Shown piece after piece: positions 42,875 through 60,537 of a DNA stretch of 64,000 nucleotides (the first letter of the stretch is position 1; every line of letters starts with the position of its first letter). Where the stretch lies: positions 42,227 through 106,226 of the forward strand of contig JAKOVD010000137.1 in NCBI GenBank assembly GCA_029782215.1, in the 5' to 3' direction. The translations under genes and the position numbers were made by a program. This DNA is from Chloroflexota bacterium. GTDB lineage: Bacteria; Chloroflexota; Anaerolineae; J102. The notes under the pieces are model-generated. The model saw only the letters and a program-made list of their open reading frames with translations. It ran no database searches and was not told the DNA's origin.

Positions 42875-44362
42875 TCAGGTTTCAGGTAGGGCGGCGACCA
42901 GGTCGCGAAAATGCTGCCCGCGGGCCGCGAAATCGACATAGGCGTCGTAGCTGGTGCCGCCAGGGGAAAGGAGAACCACTTCGCCCTCCCTGGCGATCTG
43001 CCGGGCGCTGAGGACGGCCTGCGGCAGGCTTCCGGCGTCTCGGACGCACTCGAGGCTGCTGCCGGACGGCGCGGGCTCCAGCGCCGAGGCAATGAGGGCA
43101 GCGGCTTCGCCGAACGTGATCACGGCGCGCACGGATCGGTGCACCTCGGCAGCCCAGGCGTCCCAAGGCAGGTGTTTGTCGCGGCCGCCTGCGAGCAAAA
43201 TGACCGGTTCCTCAAAGCTGCGCAGGGCGGCGAGGGATCGCTCCGGCGATGTGGCGATGCTGTCGTTGATCCAGAGGACGCCACCGAGGCTGCGGACCAC
43301 TTCCAGCCGGTGCTCGACGCCGCGGAAGGCGGCGACCACCTGGCGCATCGCCCCGGTCTGGGCGCCCGCAGCGCCGGCCAGGCAGCAGGCCGCCAGCACG
43401 TTGGCCAGGTTATGCTGGCCGCGCAACTGGATTTCACGCTGCGGCAGAACGGGCTGTGTCGTGCCCTGCCAGCGCCACCACACCCAGCCATCTTCGCACC
43501 AGGCGCCGTCACCGGCAGGCGCCGTCGCCAGGCCAAAGGTGACCTGCCGCCCCGCCAGGTCGAAGCGAACGGCCTCCTGGCCTGCTCCTGCGGCAATCGT
43601 GACCTGGTTGGCGGCTGCCCAGGCGCCCGTCACGGCATCCTCCCGGTTGAGCACGGCCACGTCCGCGGGTGTCTGGTAAGCCAGGATGTTGGCCTTGGCT
43701 GCCGCATAGTGCGCCATCGAGGGATGGCGGTCCAGGTGGTTGGGTGTCACGTTGAGCACGGCGGCAACGTGCGGGCTGATCCCGCGCCGATCATGCCAGG
43801 GAATGGCATCGCCGGGCGCTGCCGGCGTTCCTTCTCCTTGCCAGTAGAGGAGCTGGAAGCTGGAGAGCTCGAGCACGACGCGGTCATCTGCCGCCATCTC
43901 TTCCTCGCGGCCGAGCAGCGGGGCGCCGATGTTGCCCCCCAGCCACGTCCGGAAACCAGAAGCCTCGAGCATGTGACAGGTCAACGTGGTGGTTGTGGTC
44001 TTGCCGCTCGAACCGGTGATGCCCACGATGGGGGCCGGACAGTGCTGGGCGAAGAGCCTTGTTTCGGTGGTGACGGGAATGCCGTTTTGGCGCGCTGCCA
44101 GGAAGAGGGGATGATCCTGGGGTACGCCCGGGCTGGCCACGATCGCGTCCATGCCGTCGAGCAGGTCTGGGGTCTGCGGCCCCAGCCTGACGGCGACGCC
44201 CTTTGCCGCCATCACTGCCAGCAACTCGGCCAGGTCAGCGGCCGGCCGCACGTCGCTCACCGTGACCCTTGCCCCCCGGCCAGCCAGCCAGGACGCGGCG
44301 GTGACGCCCTCACGGGCGAGGCCGACGACCAGTAGAGACTGTCCGGACAGCGGTGGGGTCAT
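42875..44362 (-). CDS. murD: UDP-N-acetylmuramoyl-L-alanine--D-glutamate ligase
   Basis: 495 residues from ATG 44362 (overlapping the mraY stop, ATGA). The frame stays open far upstream, but only this start gives the MurD N-terminus (SLLVVGLAREGVTAASWLAG). P-loop GITGSSGKTTTTTLTCH, VLELSSFQL, LNVTPNHLDRHPSM, GQHNLANVLAAC, FRGVEHRLEVV, LWINDSIATSPERSLAAL, ILLAGGRDKH and LLSPGGTSYDAYVDFAARG are all present. Adds D-Glu in stem-peptide synthesis. Confidence 0.97.
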   Translation of the reverse strand: MTPPLSGQSLLVVGLAREGVTAASWLAGRGARVTVSDVRPAADLAELLAVMAAKGVAVRLGPQTPDLLDGMDAIVASPGVPQDHPLFLAARQNGIPVTTETRLFAQHCPAPIVGITGSSGKTTTTTLTCHMLEASGFRTWLGGNIGAPLLGREEEMAADDRVVLELSSFQLLYWQGEGTPAAPGDAIPWHDRRGISPHVAAVLNVTPNHLDRHPSMAHYAAAKANILAYQTPADVAVLNREDAVTGAWAAANQVTIAAGAGQEAVRFDLAGRQVTFGLATAPAGDGAWCEDGWVWWRWQGTTQPVLPQREIQLRGQHNLANVLAACCLAGAAGAQTGAMRQVVAAFRGVEHRLEVVRSLGGVLWINDSIATSPERSLAALRSFEEPVILLAGGRDKHLPWDAWAAEVHRSVRAVITFGEAAALIASALEPAPSGSSLECVRDAGSLPQAVLSARQIAREGEVVLLSPGGTSYDAYVDFAARGQHFRDLVAALPET

Positions 44363-45360
44363 AGCAGCGCCAGGGCGATGCCGAACATGGCCGAGATGAG
44401 GCCAACGATGAAGAAGCGCTGGGTCACATGCGTTTCCGACCACCCTGCCAGCTCGAAATGGTGGTGAAGTGGGGCCATCTTGAACGGACGGATGTCGCGA
44501 CCCAGGAAGCGGCGGCTGAACTTGGCCGTGGTGACCTGGAGAATGACCGAAAGGGTTTCGGCCACAAAGGGCAGCCCGATGATCGGCAGCAGCAGCCATT
44601 GCCCCGTCATCAGGGCCACCACGGCGAGAGTGGCGCCCAGGGCCATCGAGCCCACATCGCCCATGAACAACTGGGCCGGATAGGCGTTGAACCAGAGAAA
44701 CGCAAAGATGGCGCCGACAATGCTGAGGCAGATGGCGGCTAGCCATACCTGTCCCTGCAGGTAGGCAATCACGCCGTAGGCGATGTAGCAGACGGCGGCG
44801 ATGGAGCCGGCGAGTCCGTCCAGTCCATCCGTCATATTCACGGCGTTGGCGCTCGCCACGATCATGAAGACGGCGAGCGCGATCCACAGGCCGTCGATGT
44901 CAATGCGCTGTGGCACGGTCGGCAGAGCGATGCTGTGGACGTTGAGACGGAAATACATCAACAGGGCCAGGATGGCGGCCAGCACGAGCTGCAAGGGAAA
45001 CTTGGACCGTGCGAGCAACCCTTGGGCGTCACCGCGACGGCGGCGAACGCCGGCGATATCATCCAGCAGGCCCAGGGCGCCGAAGCTCAGTAGCGCCAGG
45101 ACCGGTACGAGGACGGATTCGCCGATCAAGGTGAACCCGAGCAGGTTGGCCAGGTTCAGGCCGAGCGTGATAAAGACCACGGGCAGAATGATCAGAATGC
45201 CACCCATCGTGGGAGTGCCCGCCTTCACCTGGTGGGACTGGGGACCTTCCAGGCGGATACGCTTGCCCATCTGCTGGTTTTTGAGCAGACGGATGAGGGG
45301 CGTACCCCAGATGACGGCCAGGAAGAAAGCAAGGGCGCCGAGGGTGAGTGAATACGACAT
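44359..45360 (-). CDS. mraY: Phospho-N-acetylmuramoyl-pentapeptide transferase
   Basis: 333 residues from ATG 45360. Integral membrane enzyme (about ten segments) transferring phospho-MurNAc-pentapeptide to undecaprenyl phosphate to make lipid I. Seen: GTPTMGGILIILPVV, LGLLDDIAGVRRRR with the catalytic Asp pair, SANAVNMTDGLDGLAGS, LWFNAYPAQLFMGDVGSMALG, and the C-terminal APLHHHFELAGWSETHVTQRF (HHH motif). The usual YQ..R.D....H reading is complete. Confidence 0.97.
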   Translation of the reverse strand: MSYSLTLGALAFFLAVIWGTPLIRLLKNQQMGKRIRLEGPQSHQVKAGTPTMGGILIILPVVFITLGLNLANLLGFTLIGESVLVPVLALLSFGALGLLDDIAGVRRRRGDAQGLLARSKFPLQLVLAAILALLMYFRLNVHSIALPTVPQRIDIDGLWIALAVFMIVASANAVNMTDGLDGLAGSIAAVCYIAYGVIAYLQGQVWLAAICLSIVGAIFAFLWFNAYPAQLFMGDVGSMALGATLAVVALMTGQWLLLPIIGLPFVAETLSVILQVTTAKFSRRFLGRDIRPFKMAPLHHHFELAGWSETHVTQRFFIVGLISAMFGIALALL

Positions 45361-45375
45361 GACGGGGGAACGAAA

Positions 45376-46818
45376 TCAGCGGGCGATGCCAGGAGCGCTG
45401 AGGGCCTCGACGATGCTCTCCATGCCGAGCACGCGCGAGCCTTTGATGAGAATGCAATCGTCGGCCTGGACGATGCGGACGAGAACGTCGATGGCCTCGG
45501 AAGGAGTCGCGACGTGTTGCACGCTGGCGGGGGGAAGACCGCCGGTAATTGCCTCATCCGCAATCCACTGGGAGAGGTTACCGACGGTCACCAGCGTGTC
45601 AACAACGTCCGCGGCGCGGCGTCCTACCATGCGATGGCCGCTTTCCGAGTAACTACCGAGTTCAAGCATGTCGCCCAGGACTGCGATCCGCCGGCCATTG
45701 AGGTCGGCTAGCAAGTTGAGGGCGGCAATGGTCGAGGGTGGACTGGCGTTGTAGGTGTCGTCAATCAAGGTACAGCCGTGCAGGCCAGGAACGATTTCGA
45801 TGCGAATCTGGGCGTTGACATCCGCCAGACCTCGGAGGATGTCCTCCCAGGCCATGCCAAAGATCCGGCCCACGGCGGCGGCCCGCAGGGCCGTATGGAC
45901 AGAGTGGCGGCCCAACAGGGGTAGGTGGACGTGCAGCGTGTTCTCGCCGCCCTGGGGCAGGCGCTCGTGAAAGCGGAAACGAATGCCCTGCAGTCCTTCA
46001 CTGCTGATTTCGTCGGCCCACAGATCGGCTTCGGGTGTCAGGCCGTAGCGATAGACCGGCGCCGGAGTGAGACCAGCCATCCGACGCACCTGGTCGTCAT
46101 CCCAGTTGAGGATCGCATGGCCGTCGGGCGGCAGCGCCTGCACCAGCTCCGCCTTGCCGCGAAAGATGGCTTCGATGCTGCCGGCACGTTCCAGGTGAAT
46201 GGGGCCGATGTTGGTGACCAAACCAATACGGGGCTCCGCCAGAGCACAGAGCGCCGCAATCTCTCCTTCCACGTAAAAGCCCATCTCCAGCACGGCGACC
46301 TGGTGGCTTGGCTCCAGGCGCAGCAATGTCAAAGGAAGGCCGATTTCGTTGTTCAGGTTTCCCTCGGTCCACAGCGTATGGAATTGCTGACGCAGGACCG
46401 AAGCGACGAGTTCCTTGGTCGACGTCTTGCCGACGCTGCCGGTGATGCCGACGACGGCGAGATCGTGGCGCCGGCGCCAATAGGCCGCCAACCGCTGCAG
46501 CGCTGTCAGGGTGTCCGCCACCAGGAAGAGGACCGCGCCCGAGACCTGAGCCGGTGCGGGATCGCGATCCGGCTCGATGATGGTCATGGCGTGACTGCCC
46601 GGCGCGGTTTGTGCCAGGACAGCCACGGCCCCTTGCGCCACAGCCGCATCGATGTAGAGGTGCCCGTCGGTGTTCTCGCCTTTCAGTGCCACAAAACAGC
46701 TTCCAGGCACACAGTGCCTGGAGTTGATCTCAAAACGACTGACGGCGACAGCAGCCAACGCGGGTGAAGGCTGTTGCCCGCCGAGGCCGGCGTAGATGTC
46801 GGCCAGGGTCAGCGTCAT
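45376..46818 (-). CDS. murF: UDP-N-acetylmuramoyl-tripeptide--D-alanyl-D-alanine ligase (stand-alone MurF)
   Basis: 480 residues from ATG 46818, overlapping the ftsI stop (ATGA). P-loop GITGSVGKTSTKELVA, TEGNLNNEIGLPLTLL, EMGFYVEGEIAALC, TNIGPIHLERAGS, NWDDDQVRRM, LGRHSVHTALRAAAVG and LIDDTYNASPPSTIAAL are all present. Second MurF activity in the window; the first is fused to alanine racemase at 23950-26514. Its location inside the dcw run makes it the likely main enzyme. Confidence 0.96.
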   Translation of the reverse strand: MTLTLADIYAGLGGQQPSPALAAVAVSRFEINSRHCVPGSCFVALKGENTDGHLYIDAAVAQGAVAVLAQTAPGSHAMTIIEPDRDPAPAQVSGAVLFLVADTLTALQRLAAYWRRRHDLAVVGITGSVGKTSTKELVASVLRQQFHTLWTEGNLNNEIGLPLTLLRLEPSHQVAVLEMGFYVEGEIAALCALAEPRIGLVTNIGPIHLERAGSIEAIFRGKAELVQALPPDGHAILNWDDDQVRRMAGLTPAPVYRYGLTPEADLWADEISSEGLQGIRFRFHERLPQGGENTLHVHLPLLGRHSVHTALRAAAVGRIFGMAWEDILRGLADVNAQIRIEIVPGLHGCTLIDDTYNASPPSTIAALNLLADLNGRRIAVLGDMLELGSYSESGHRMVGRRAADVVDTLVTVGNLSQWIADEAITGGLPPASVQHVATPSEAIDVLVRIVQADDCILIKGSRVLGMESIVEALSAPGIAR

Positions 46819-48653
46819 GGCGCGGGCGCTCCTGTCGTTGCCTGCAAGCGGACCGCGTCAGGGGGGATGGCATACAACTGGATCAGGCCTTCGAGCACCT
46901 CGCGGAAGAGAGGCACTGCCGTATACGAAGCCCAGGGCGATGTCTTGGGCCGCACGAGCTTGACCAGAATGACAAACTGCGGCGCGTCGACGGGGAAGAA
47001 GCCCGCAAACGAAGCGATGGTGTACTTGTCCTTGTAGCCGCTGGGCAGTGGGATCTCGGCCGTCCCTGACTTGCCGGCGATGGAATACCCTTTAATGTCC
47101 AGCCCCGGTGTGCGCTGTACGGTAGCCACCATCATGCTGGTCAGGGTGTGCGCCGTCTCCGGCGAAATGGCGCGGCTGATCGGCAGGGGCCGGATCGTTT
47201 CGACCTTGTTGCCGATCACCATCTGCCTGATAATGTGGGGCTGGTAGAGCACGCCCTCGGAGGCAATGGCGGCCACCGCGTTGGCCATCTGCAGAGGGGT
47301 GACGCTGATGCCCTGGCCGAAAGAGTTCACTGCCAGGTCTCCCGGATACCAGTTGCCCTTGTTGGGGAACTTCACAATGCCCGGCGATTCATCGGCGAGC
47401 TCAACGCCTGATTTCTGGCCGAAGCCGAACAACTGTACGATCCTATAGAATGTGTTGCGCCCCATTGCCACCGCCACCTGAGCCGTGGTCACGTTCAGCG
47501 ATTCTGCCAATGCCTCGGTTGCCGTGACCTCGCCGTGTCCCAGGTCATCCCAATTACGGATCTGCTGGCCGCCGTAGACCAGGACCTTGGTGTCGTTGAA
47601 CTTGGACTTGGGGGTGATGACGCCGGCATCGAGCGCGCCGGCATAAGTGATCAGCTTGAAGACCGAACCGGGTTCGTACACCTGGCTGATAGCCGGATCG
47701 ATGTAGACATTTGGGCTCGGAACTTGCGTGTGATCGTTGGGATCATAGTCGGGCCAGGAGGCCATGGCGACGATGGCGCTGCTGCGGGGCTCGAGCACGA
47801 TGACCGTGCCGCCTTCAGCCTGGTAGTCGCGGATCGATCGCTCCAGGGCTCTCTCCACCATGTATTGCACGTTCCGGTCGAGCGTCAGCACCAGGTCGCG
47901 CTGCACATATGAAGGAATAAAGACCGACTTGGGCAGAGAAGCAAACGCCGCCTTTCTGGCGGCCTCATCCAGTTGGGGTATCTCGTCCAGACGCGGGACC
48001 TGGGAGTTCGCACGGAGAATGGCGTCGAACTTGCCCTCAACGCCGTAGTAGCCGATGCGATTCTTGGCGACGAAGCCGAGCAGGTGTGAAGCGAGATGCC
48101 CCTCAGGATAGATGCGCTGGGGCGCGGCCACGGCTGTCACCGTAGCGGCATGCCACGACATGATTTCTTCCCCTGCCGCCTGATCGACGGGCCCGAGCGG
48201 CACGTACACCGCCTTCCGATTTTGGTTGAGCAGGGCGGCAACTTCGGCCTGGCTCTTGCGCAGCATCGGCGCCAGGACCGCCGCCGTCTTGGCGAGATCT
48301 TCGTCCCCATCAAGTGCGTTCGGGGACGCGTGGACTTGATAGACGTAACCCTCCAACGCCAGGGGGTGGCCATTGCGATCGGTGATGACACCCCGCGGCA
48401 ACATCTCCAGTTTGGCTGTTTGCGCCGCCTTTTCGCCAGCGGTAACCACGTGGCGAGCGGGGAGCACGACCTGATAGCGCACGAGCTGGAAGACGAGGAT
48501 CAGGGCGAAGGCGGCAAGAAACGACAGGATCGCCCACACTCGCCACACCGGTCTTTCCGGCGCGGGCGCTGGGGTGTCCGGCGCGGGCGTCGCAGCGGTC
48601 TCTTCGCCGGGCTCCGGGCGCAGCCGATAGAGGCCGTTGGAGTCAGTGCTCAC
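46815..48653 (-). CDS. ftsI: Division-specific transpeptidase FtsI / PBP2-type class B penicillin-binding protein
   Basis: 612 residues from ATG 48653, overlapping ftsL by four bases. Cytoplasmic tail 1-36 rich in Pro/Ala, membrane segment about 38-60 (VWAILSFLAAFALILVFQLV), pedestal domain about 85-250 (LPRGVITDRNGHPLAL), and transpeptidase domain with the SxxK nucleophile Ser330-Lys333 (YEPGSVFKL), the SxN motif in AESLNVTTAQ, and the KSGTAE box replacing the commoner KTGT. There is no PASTA domain. Cross-links septal peptidoglycan together with FtsW. Confidence 0.95.
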   Translation of the reverse strand: MSTDSNGLYRLRPEPGEETAATPAPDTPAPAPERPVWRVWAILSFLAAFALILVFQLVRYQVVLPARHVVTAGEKAAQTAKLEMLPRGVITDRNGHPLALEGYVYQVHASPNALDGDEDLAKTAAVLAPMLRKSQAEVAALLNQNRKAVYVPLGPVDQAAGEEIMSWHAATVTAVAAPQRIYPEGHLASHLLGFVAKNRIGYYGVEGKFDAILRANSQVPRLDEIPQLDEAARKAAFASLPKSVFIPSYVQRDLVLTLDRNVQYMVERALERSIRDYQAEGGTVIVLEPRSSAIVAMASWPDYDPNDHTQVPSPNVYIDPAISQVYEPGSVFKLITYAGALDAGVITPKSKFNDTKVLVYGGQQIRNWDDLGHGEVTATEALAESLNVTTAQVAVAMGRNTFYRIVQLFGFGQKSGVELADESPGIVKFPNKGNWYPGDLAVNSFGQGISVTPLQMANAVAAIASEGVLYQPHIIRQMVIGNKVETIRPLPISRAISPETAHTLTSMMVATVQRTPGLDIKGYSIAGKSGTAEIPLPSGYKDKYTIASFAGFFPVDAPQFVILVKLVRPKTSPWASYTAVPLFREVLEGLIQLYAIPPDAVRLQATTGAPAP

Positions 48654-49063
48654 TGCGGCCTCTGCGTCACGGTGACAGGCGTTGGCGTCACGCCTGTGTT
48701 ATTCAATTCGCCAGCGCCAACACCATAGACACCGGCAACATATTGGACTGATCGCGCCGGTCCAAAACCGGCTGCCACTGCTCGCGCCGACATCTTGGCG
48801 ATGCTTTGCTCAGTGGCATAGTTGACCAGGAGATTGCTGTTCTCGCGCTGCAATCTCGCATACTGTCTGCTATAGTCCAGAGCGGTATAGTCCGTGACCG
48901 TGATGCGTGACGCCTGATAAACATAAAGACAAAGCAGCAGCACAACTCCGGCGATCAAGGCCATGGCAAAAAGGGCCCGTCGCTGCTGGTTGCGCAGGGG
49001 GGGGCGTTCGGGCGTTTGAGCGCCCAGGAGCCAGGGAGAAGTGGGGGATGACTTCTGCAACAT
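48650..49063 (-). CDS. ftsL: FtsL-like division protein
   Basis: 137 residues from ATG 49063. Short basic cytoplasmic part, one membrane segment about 31-50 (LFAMALIAGVVLLLCLYVY), then a coiled-coil stretch (YARLQRENSNLLVNYATEQ) and a flexible Thr/Pro end. Topology, size and position between rsmH and ftsI identify it as the FtsL analogue; primary sequence is poorly conserved in this family. Confidence 0.8.
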   Translation of the reverse strand: MLQKSSPTSPWLLGAQTPERPPLRNQQRRALFAMALIAGVVLLLCLYVYQASRITVTDYTALDYSRQYARLQRENSNLLVNYATEQSIAKMSARAVAAGFGPARSVQYVAGVYGVGAGELNNTGVTPTPVTVTQRPQ

Positions 49064-49119
49064 GGTTCGTCTCCTAATGCTGGCGGATGATGCTGGCAGC
49101 TAATGCCGGGGAACTCAGA

Positions 49120-50160
49120 TCACAACCTGACCGCAGCACGTAAGCGTGCGCTGCGGCTGCGCGGATTCTGAGCGGTCTCAAGGGGGGAAGGGGGAAGACC
49201 CCGACGATAGAGTTCGGTCAGCGTGGCCTTATGCCCGCACTGGCAGACCGGTATGTGAGGTGGACAGATACAATCGCTGCTTTCGCGCCGCAGGTACTGC
49301 TTGACGATGCGGTCTTCCAGGCTGTGGAAGCTGATGACCGCCATCACCCCGCCGGACCGCAGCAGGGCTGTGGCCTGAGGCAAGGCTTCCTCGAGAGCAC
49401 CGAGCTCGTCGTTGACGTAGATGCGGAGGGCCTGGAACGTCCTGGTGGCAGGATGCAGCCGAGCTTCCCGATTGCTTCCTACCGCCCGGCTTATCACTTC
49501 GGCCAACTGGCCTGTGGTGGTGAACGGCCGGTGGGCGCCGATAGCCCTGGCTATCCGCCGGGCGTAGCGATCTTCGCCGTAGCGGTAGATGATGTCGGCA
49601 AGTTCCTCAGTCTCCAGTTCGTTGACGACATCCGCAGCCGACATCCCCGATGAGGGATCGAGGCGCATGTCCAGCGGGCCGTCACGAAGAAAGCTGAAAC
49701 CCTGTGCAGGATCATCTAGCTGGAACGAAGAGACGCCCAGATCGAGGAGAACCCCGTCGACCTCGCCAAAGCCGGAATCCCGCGCCACCTCCGCCAGAAA
49801 GCGGAAGTTGCGCTGTACCAACACCACCCTGTCACCAAAGGGGAGCAAGCGTTCCCGGGCTCGTGCAATGGCTCGGGGATCCGCATCCAGTCCGAGCAGG
49901 CGGCCGTCAGGCGCTGAGGCCTCGAGGATGCCTGCTGCATGTCCACCCCCACCAAGGGTGGCATCGACGTAGCGGCCTTGCGGTCGCGGTTGCAGCGTAT
50001 GTAGAACCTCTTGGTAAAGAACTGGAGCGTGAACCGTGGTTGCGGCTTCACGCTCTACCTTGTGTGCCGTCTTCCGCGTCAATAACCAGGGATACCCTGC
50101 TTGTCGCGGTTCGTACCCCTGTAGTATACACATATCTCGAAAAGACAAGTAATTACTCAT
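49120..50160 (-). CDS. rsmH: 16S rRNA (cytosine(1402)-N4)-methyltransferase
   Basis: Methylates N4 of C1402 in the ribosomal P site. Family blocks: [32 protein letters not shown] (SAM site), [24 protein letters not shown] (key LDLGVSS), [29 protein letters not shown] and [15 protein letters not shown]. The start is unclear: ATG 50160, ATG 50133 or TTG 50082. The family usually begins about ten residues before HAPVL, which favours TTG 50082 (320 residues). A possible promoter (TTACTT, 18 bases, TATACT at 50123-50128) lies inside the longer forms and supports this. Next after mraZ, as usual. Confidence 0.93.
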   Translation of the reverse strand: MSNYLSFRDMCILQGYEPRQAGYPWLLTRKTAHKVEREAATTVHAPVLYQEVLHTLQPRPQGRYVDATLGGGGHAAGILEASAPDGRLLGLDADPRAIARARERLLPFGDRVVLVQRNFRFLAEVARDSGFGEVDGVLLDLGVSSFQLDDPAQGFSFLRDGPLDMRLDPSSGMSAADVVNELETEELADIIYRYGEDRYARRIARAIGAHRPFTTTGQLAEVISRAVGSNREARLHPATRTFQALRIYVNDELGALEEALPQATALLRSGGVMAVISFHSLEDRIVKQYLRRESSDCICPPHIPVCQCGHKATLTELYRRGLPPSPLETAQNPRSRSARLRAAVRL

Positions 50161-50274
50161 TGTTGCGCGACAGCAATAGGTTGACGTTACGACGCCGAGA
50201 CGAGCCTCGCAGATGACGGTATGTCGAACTTTCGTACAGTCGGTCACTACCTGTGGAGGACCGCTGCTTTAGGA

Positions 50275-50706
50275 CTAAATCCCCAAAGCATCCCATGCGG
50301 CGACATCATCGCCGCTTTCTTCAAACCGCGCTCGTTGTTCGCTCCATTGCTTTGCGTCCCATATCTCGATATAGGTGCTGCAGCCGGAAACGACAACGGC
50401 GCCGCTAAGACCTGCGTATTCACGCAGAAACGGTGGGATGCTCACGCGACCCTGGCCATCTGTGTTGGCCACGGCGGCGCCAGAGTAGAAGTGGCGCTTG
50501 AGCGCACGACCCTGGCCGCTGGTCAGGGGCAGATGCTCGATCTTGTCACGCCACTGCAGAAAGTGATCGCTGGGAAAGAGAACAACGCAGCGGTCCAGCC
50601 CTCGTGTGATGACGGCGCCCCGGTTGCCAAGCGCATCGCGAAATGGCGCAGGCAAGATCAGACGCCCCTTGTCATCAAGGGTGCGATCGTGTTCGCCTAA
50701 GAACAT
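50275..50706 (-). CDS. mraZ: Transcriptional regulator MraZ
   Basis: 143 residues from ATG 50706 (MFLGEHDRTLDDKGRLILP), the family's usual N-terminus. ATG 50748 would add 14 residues, and neither has a good ribosome site. Two SpoVT/AbrB-like swapped-hairpin repeats are seen: DDKGRLILPAPFRDAL and TDGQGRVSIPPFLREYAG. Binds short direct repeats at its own promoter and represses the dcw cluster. Exactly such repeats stand upstream at 50756-50795. Confidence 0.94.
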   Translation of the reverse strand: MFLGEHDRTLDDKGRLILPAPFRDALGNRGAVITRGLDRCVVLFPSDHFLQWRDKIEHLPLTSGQGRALKRHFYSGAAVANTDGQGRVSIPPFLREYAGLSGAVVVSGCSTYIEIWDAKQWSEQRARFEESGDDVAAWDALGI

Positions 50707-50755
50707 TTGTTCGATTTTGGCGAGATCGGGGTTAGTACCTGAGGACATGACCGTT

Positions 50756-50822
50756 TCTACCACAATCTACCACAATCTACCACTTTCCACCACAGTCTAG
50801 CATATCGCTATCTTGATTGCAA
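50756..50822 (-). promoter_or_regulatory. mraZ/dcw promoter with MraZ-binding direct repeats
   Basis: Minus strand: -35 TTGCAA (50817-50822), 17-base spacer, -10 TAGACT (50794-50799). Downstream come four 10-bp direct repeats, TTGTGGTAGA-type, at 50786-50795, 50776-50785, 50766-50775 and 50756-50765; the first is the most degenerate. A 10-bp period of GTGG cores is the known layout of MraZ operators. The repeats cover the inferred start of transcription, so MraZ bound there would block the whole dcw transcript. Confidence 0.85.
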
Positions 50823-50988
50823 GACCTTTTTGCGAACGCGCAGCCTTGCCTGCCGGCGCAAACGGCCGCTGGAGAGGGCAGTGACTGGGTACGGCGCCTG
50901 CCGGGTAAGAATCGGGGGGCCGGCGCCCTCATAAAGAGGGTCGTTGTAAGCAGGTCTTAAAATTCACGCGCGAACCACGGATCAGGTA

Positions 50989-51017
50989 TTGACGATGGTA
51001 CGTATTTGTGGTAGTCT
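50989..51017 (+). promoter_or_regulatory. Putative rpoB promoter
   Basis: -35 TTGACG (50989-50994), 17-base spacer, -10 TAGTCT (51012-51017). A better AT-rich TATAAA follows at once. It would give an rpoB leader of about 400 bases. Confidence 0.6.
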
Positions 51018-51425
51018 ATAAATTCGCTTTGTCTCTGCTCTACATCCTTCCCATCCACACCCACGCGTCATCGCCAGGATTGCGGCAACCGATCGGTAAC
51101 CCATTGTCCCCGTCAGGCCGTCAATTCTGTTACATCTCACACGTCCACAAACAGCGATCAAGCTGTGTCCAGGCAGTGCCCGCCGAGAAGTGATCGGTGG
51201 GCTAACCGCGCGTGTGGGTGGGAGCGTCCGTAGGCGATCAGAAAACTCGGTTGCCAGCTTGCCCGTCGATGCACTGGCCCGCCTCTCCGCAAAATGTATT
51301 CGAGGTGAATGGCACCGAAATGAGTTTGTTCACGCACACTCAGCCGTCAACGTCCGACAGCAATGACCGCTGAGTTTTTCATTTTTCGCCGATAGCCAGC
51401 AAGTGGCGAGGAGTAAGCATCCTTT
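51018..51425 (+). other. Long untranslated leader before rpoB
   Basis: About 400 bases without a credible gene, ending in GAGGAG shortly before the rpoB ATG. The usual upstream partners rplJ-rplL are not here. The length leaves room for an attenuator or protein-binding leader, but I could not pick out a defined structure by eye. The gap 50823-50988 on the other side of the promoter holds nothing recognised. Confidence 0.45.
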
Positions 51426-55286
<3,861 letters not shown>

Positions 55287-55294
55287 CACCGCAG

Positions 55295-55322
55295 GTGCAG
55301 CGCATCACCCGGTGCGCTGCAC
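55295..55322 (+). promoter_or_regulatory. Hairpin in the rpoB-rpoC gap
   Basis: A 10-bp perfect stem GTGCAGCGCA / TGCGCTGCAC, loop TCACCCGG, without T run; likely RNA processing or stability rather than termination. Confidence 0.55.
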
Positions 55323-55352
55323 TCCTGCCTGAACAGTTATCGGAGGTTTTCC

Positions 55353-59912
<4,560 letters not shown>

Positions 59913-59985
59913 GATGGCCGGCAGGCGTCGCGTCCACGGTGGAGGATTTGCCAAGGCCGCGGCATTTGTGCTAACCTAAAAAGTC

Positions 59986-60012
59986 GCAGGTCGGGCGACG
60001 AACCCGACCTGC
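59986..60012 (+). terminator. Hairpin after rpoC (terminator or attenuator)
   Basis: A 10-bp stem GCAGGTCGGG / CCCGACCTGC, 7-base loop, followed 12 bases later by ATCTTTTCCTTTTCC. It probably lowers but does not stop transcription into rpsL. Confidence 0.6.
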
Positions 60013-60042
60013 GCACTGTCATCTTTTCCTTTTCCATCCGCG

Positions 60043-60065
60043 ATGCCGGGTTCTGCACCCGGCAT
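60043..60065 (+). promoter_or_regulatory. Second hairpin in the rpoC-rpsL gap
   Basis: A 9-bp perfect stem ATGCCGGGT / ACCCGGCAT with loop TCTGC, 30 bases before the rpsL start. It contains an in-frame ATG (60043) that I do not take as the gene start. Confidence 0.55.
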
Positions 60066-60096
60066 TTATCTGGCCAGCGTATTCAGGAGTCCGACC

Positions 60097-60537
60097 TTGC
60101 CCACCATCAACCAGCTTGTGCGCAAAGGGCGAAAGCCCGTGCCCAAGAAGGAGAAAGCGCCAGCGCTCCGCTTCAACTACAACGCCTTGACCGGCAGGAC
60201 AAGCCGTATGGCCAAGGGTAATCCCTTCCGCCGTGGCGTGTGCACCGTGGTGCGCACAACCACACCCAAGAAACCGAATTCGGCTCTGCGGAAGATCGCC
60301 CGCGTGCGGCTCACCAACGGCATCGAGGTGACTGCCTATATCCCCGGCATCGGTCACAGCCTGCAGGAACACTCGGTCGTGCTCGTGCGCGGCGGCCGTG
60401 TCAAGGATCTGCCCGGCGTTCGCTACCACATCGTGCGCGGCGCCCTGGACAGCACGGGCGTTGCCAATCGCAAGCGCGGACGCAGCAAGTACGGCGCCAA
60501 GAAGAACCAGCAGGTCGCACAGACCAAACGCAAATAG
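60097..60537 (+). CDS. rpsL: 30S ribosomal protein S12
   Basis: 146 residues from TTG 60097 ([15 protein letters not shown]), with AGGAG 8 bases upstream. Decoding-centre protein. The conserved loop [13 protein letters not shown] puts the streptomycin-linked lysines at 58 and 59, against 42 and 43 in E. coli: 16 extra residues lie at about 24-44 ([18 protein letters not shown]). [20 protein letters not shown] and the C-terminal RKRGRSKYG are standard. The ATG at 60043 lies in a hairpin and would add 18 atypical residues. Confidence 0.96.
   Translation: MPTINQLVRKGRKPVPKKEKAPALRFNYNALTGRTSRMAKGNPFRRGVCTVVRTTTPKKPNSALRKIARVRLTNGIEVTAYIPGIGHSLQEHSVVLVRGGRVKDLPGVRYHIVRGALDSTGVANRKRGRSKYGAKKNQQVAQTKRK

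Noticed and set aside
51008..51193. Small open frame in the rpoB leader
   Set aside because: Begins inside the promoter -10 region and has no ribosome site or family resemblance.
60043..60096. Earlier ATG for rpsL
   Set aside because: Lies inside a 9-bp hairpin and adds 18 residues absent from S12; TTG 60097 has a proper AGGAG site.
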